Shown here one piece after another: positions 63,488 to 64,000 of a stretch of 64,000 nucleotides of DNA. The translations under genes and the position numbers were made by a program. The notes under the pieces are model-generated. The model was not told where the DNA came from. It was given only the letters and a program-made list of their open reading frames with translations, and did no database searches. The DNA lies in the NCBI RefSeq assembly GCF_000004075.3, contig NC_026660.2, forward strand, positions 1,054,001-1,118,000, in the 5' to 3' direction. This DNA comes from Cucumis sativus. Lineage: Eukaryota; Streptophyta; Magnoliopsida; Cucurbitales; Cucurbitaceae. Numbering within the stretch: position 1 is the stretch's first letter; the number at the start of each line of letters is the position of its first letter.

Positions 63488-64000
63488 GTTCAGGTGGCGA
63501 ATGTAATTTATAATTCTGTGGTCCTTTCTTATCAATTATGTCCATAATATTTATGAATTATATAATATAAGATCCAATAACATTACACCAATATTTATGA
63601 AAATATATATTGTCTATATATACTACTCTACTTTCTTCTAGTGCCACTGTTTACTATCGTGTACATCTCTTTATAAACTTGCAGCCAACAAAAATGTCAT
63701 GATAGAATGTAACCAAAAGGTTGGGGCGAATGCAAATATAGCGGTAAGACGTAAATTACTTGTAGGTATGACACAATATATGAAAATTTCTTTATGAATC
63801 TATTGGTGATATATCATACTAGAAGTCTATCAACGTTGTTTTAAAATGTAAGAAAAATGGATGGAGGATATTATGTTAGAAGTTGTAAGTTAAAATTTTG
63901 ATAAGTTTAGTTGTTAATTGTTGGATTGTATGTTTATGTTTGTTTGTGTTATGAATAAGGATGCTTTGAATTTAGGGAAAGAAAGAGATTAGATTGAAGT
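63488..64000. other. upstream region of the WOX gene
   Basis: AT-rich, likely upstream regulatory DNA of the minus-strand WOX gene. I could not identify specific factor sites with confidence. Confidence 0.5.

Noticed and set aside
1..64000. CRISPR arrays, operons, Shine-Dalgarno sites, rRNA
   Set aside because: None visible, as expected for plant nuclear DNA; the tandem repeats present lack unique spacers.

Overview
The window is nuclear DNA from a dicot plant. The evidence is AT-rich intergenic DNA, genes split by GT-AG introns, plant-only protein families (laccase, BAHD acyltransferase, WOX homeodomain, WLIM) and many poly-A/T, GA, TA and CTT microsatellites. The style of the genes and of the AT-rich repeats suggests Cucurbitaceae (cucumber or melon relatives). 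That placement is an inference, not something a single diagnostic base proves.

Seven protein-coding genes can be reconstructed exon by exon, all with open frames and intact splice sites. (1) 3519-6231 (+): four-exon Golgi-type nucleotide-sugar/triose-phosphate-translocator family protein, 308 aa. (2) 9908-8395 (-): five-exon WLIM2-type two-LIM actin-bundling protein, 189 aa. (3) 15192-18806 (+): six-exon secreted laccase, 555 aa, with every copper ligand present and a MYB-type AC element just before the TATA box. (4) 28275-23583 (-): four-exon plant-conserved protein of 695 aa with no established function, whose middle part resembles the Pru (PH-fold) domain of the proteasome ubiquitin receptor Rpn13. 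(5) 52395-53891 (+): intronless BAHD acyltransferase of the At3g50280/EPS1-like clade, 498 aa. (6) 60367-61492 (+): two-exon membrane-anchored single-FAS1-domain protein, 230 aa. (7) 63326-62567 (-): WUSCHEL-related homeobox protein of the WOX5/7 type, 193 aa. The last two genes converge tail to tail.

The rest is gene-poor. About 29-52 kb holds no convincing gene. It contains a candidate solo LTR (about 34,983-37,061, minus orientation) with a diverged partial copy of its inner part at 37,568-38,010, plus many short tandem repeats. Other mobile-element traces are a decayed Ulp1/C48-type protease remnant at about 20.6-21.3 kb, in which the catalytic His and Cys blocks have been brought together by a deletion, and a hAT-like non-autonomous element at 54,795-55,727. 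Several compact tandem duplications occur (61 bp at 4.2 kb, 92 bp at 22.4 kb, 23 bp at 37.4 kb).

The genes do not form a pathway or cluster. Laccase, nucleotide-sugar transport, the FAS1 protein and LIM/actin bundling all touch cell-wall or cell-shape biology, but their proximity is most simply chance. No CRISPR, operon, rRNA or convincing tRNA is present. I found no clear new multi-gene system. The best leads are the Pru-like domain and the transposon relics.
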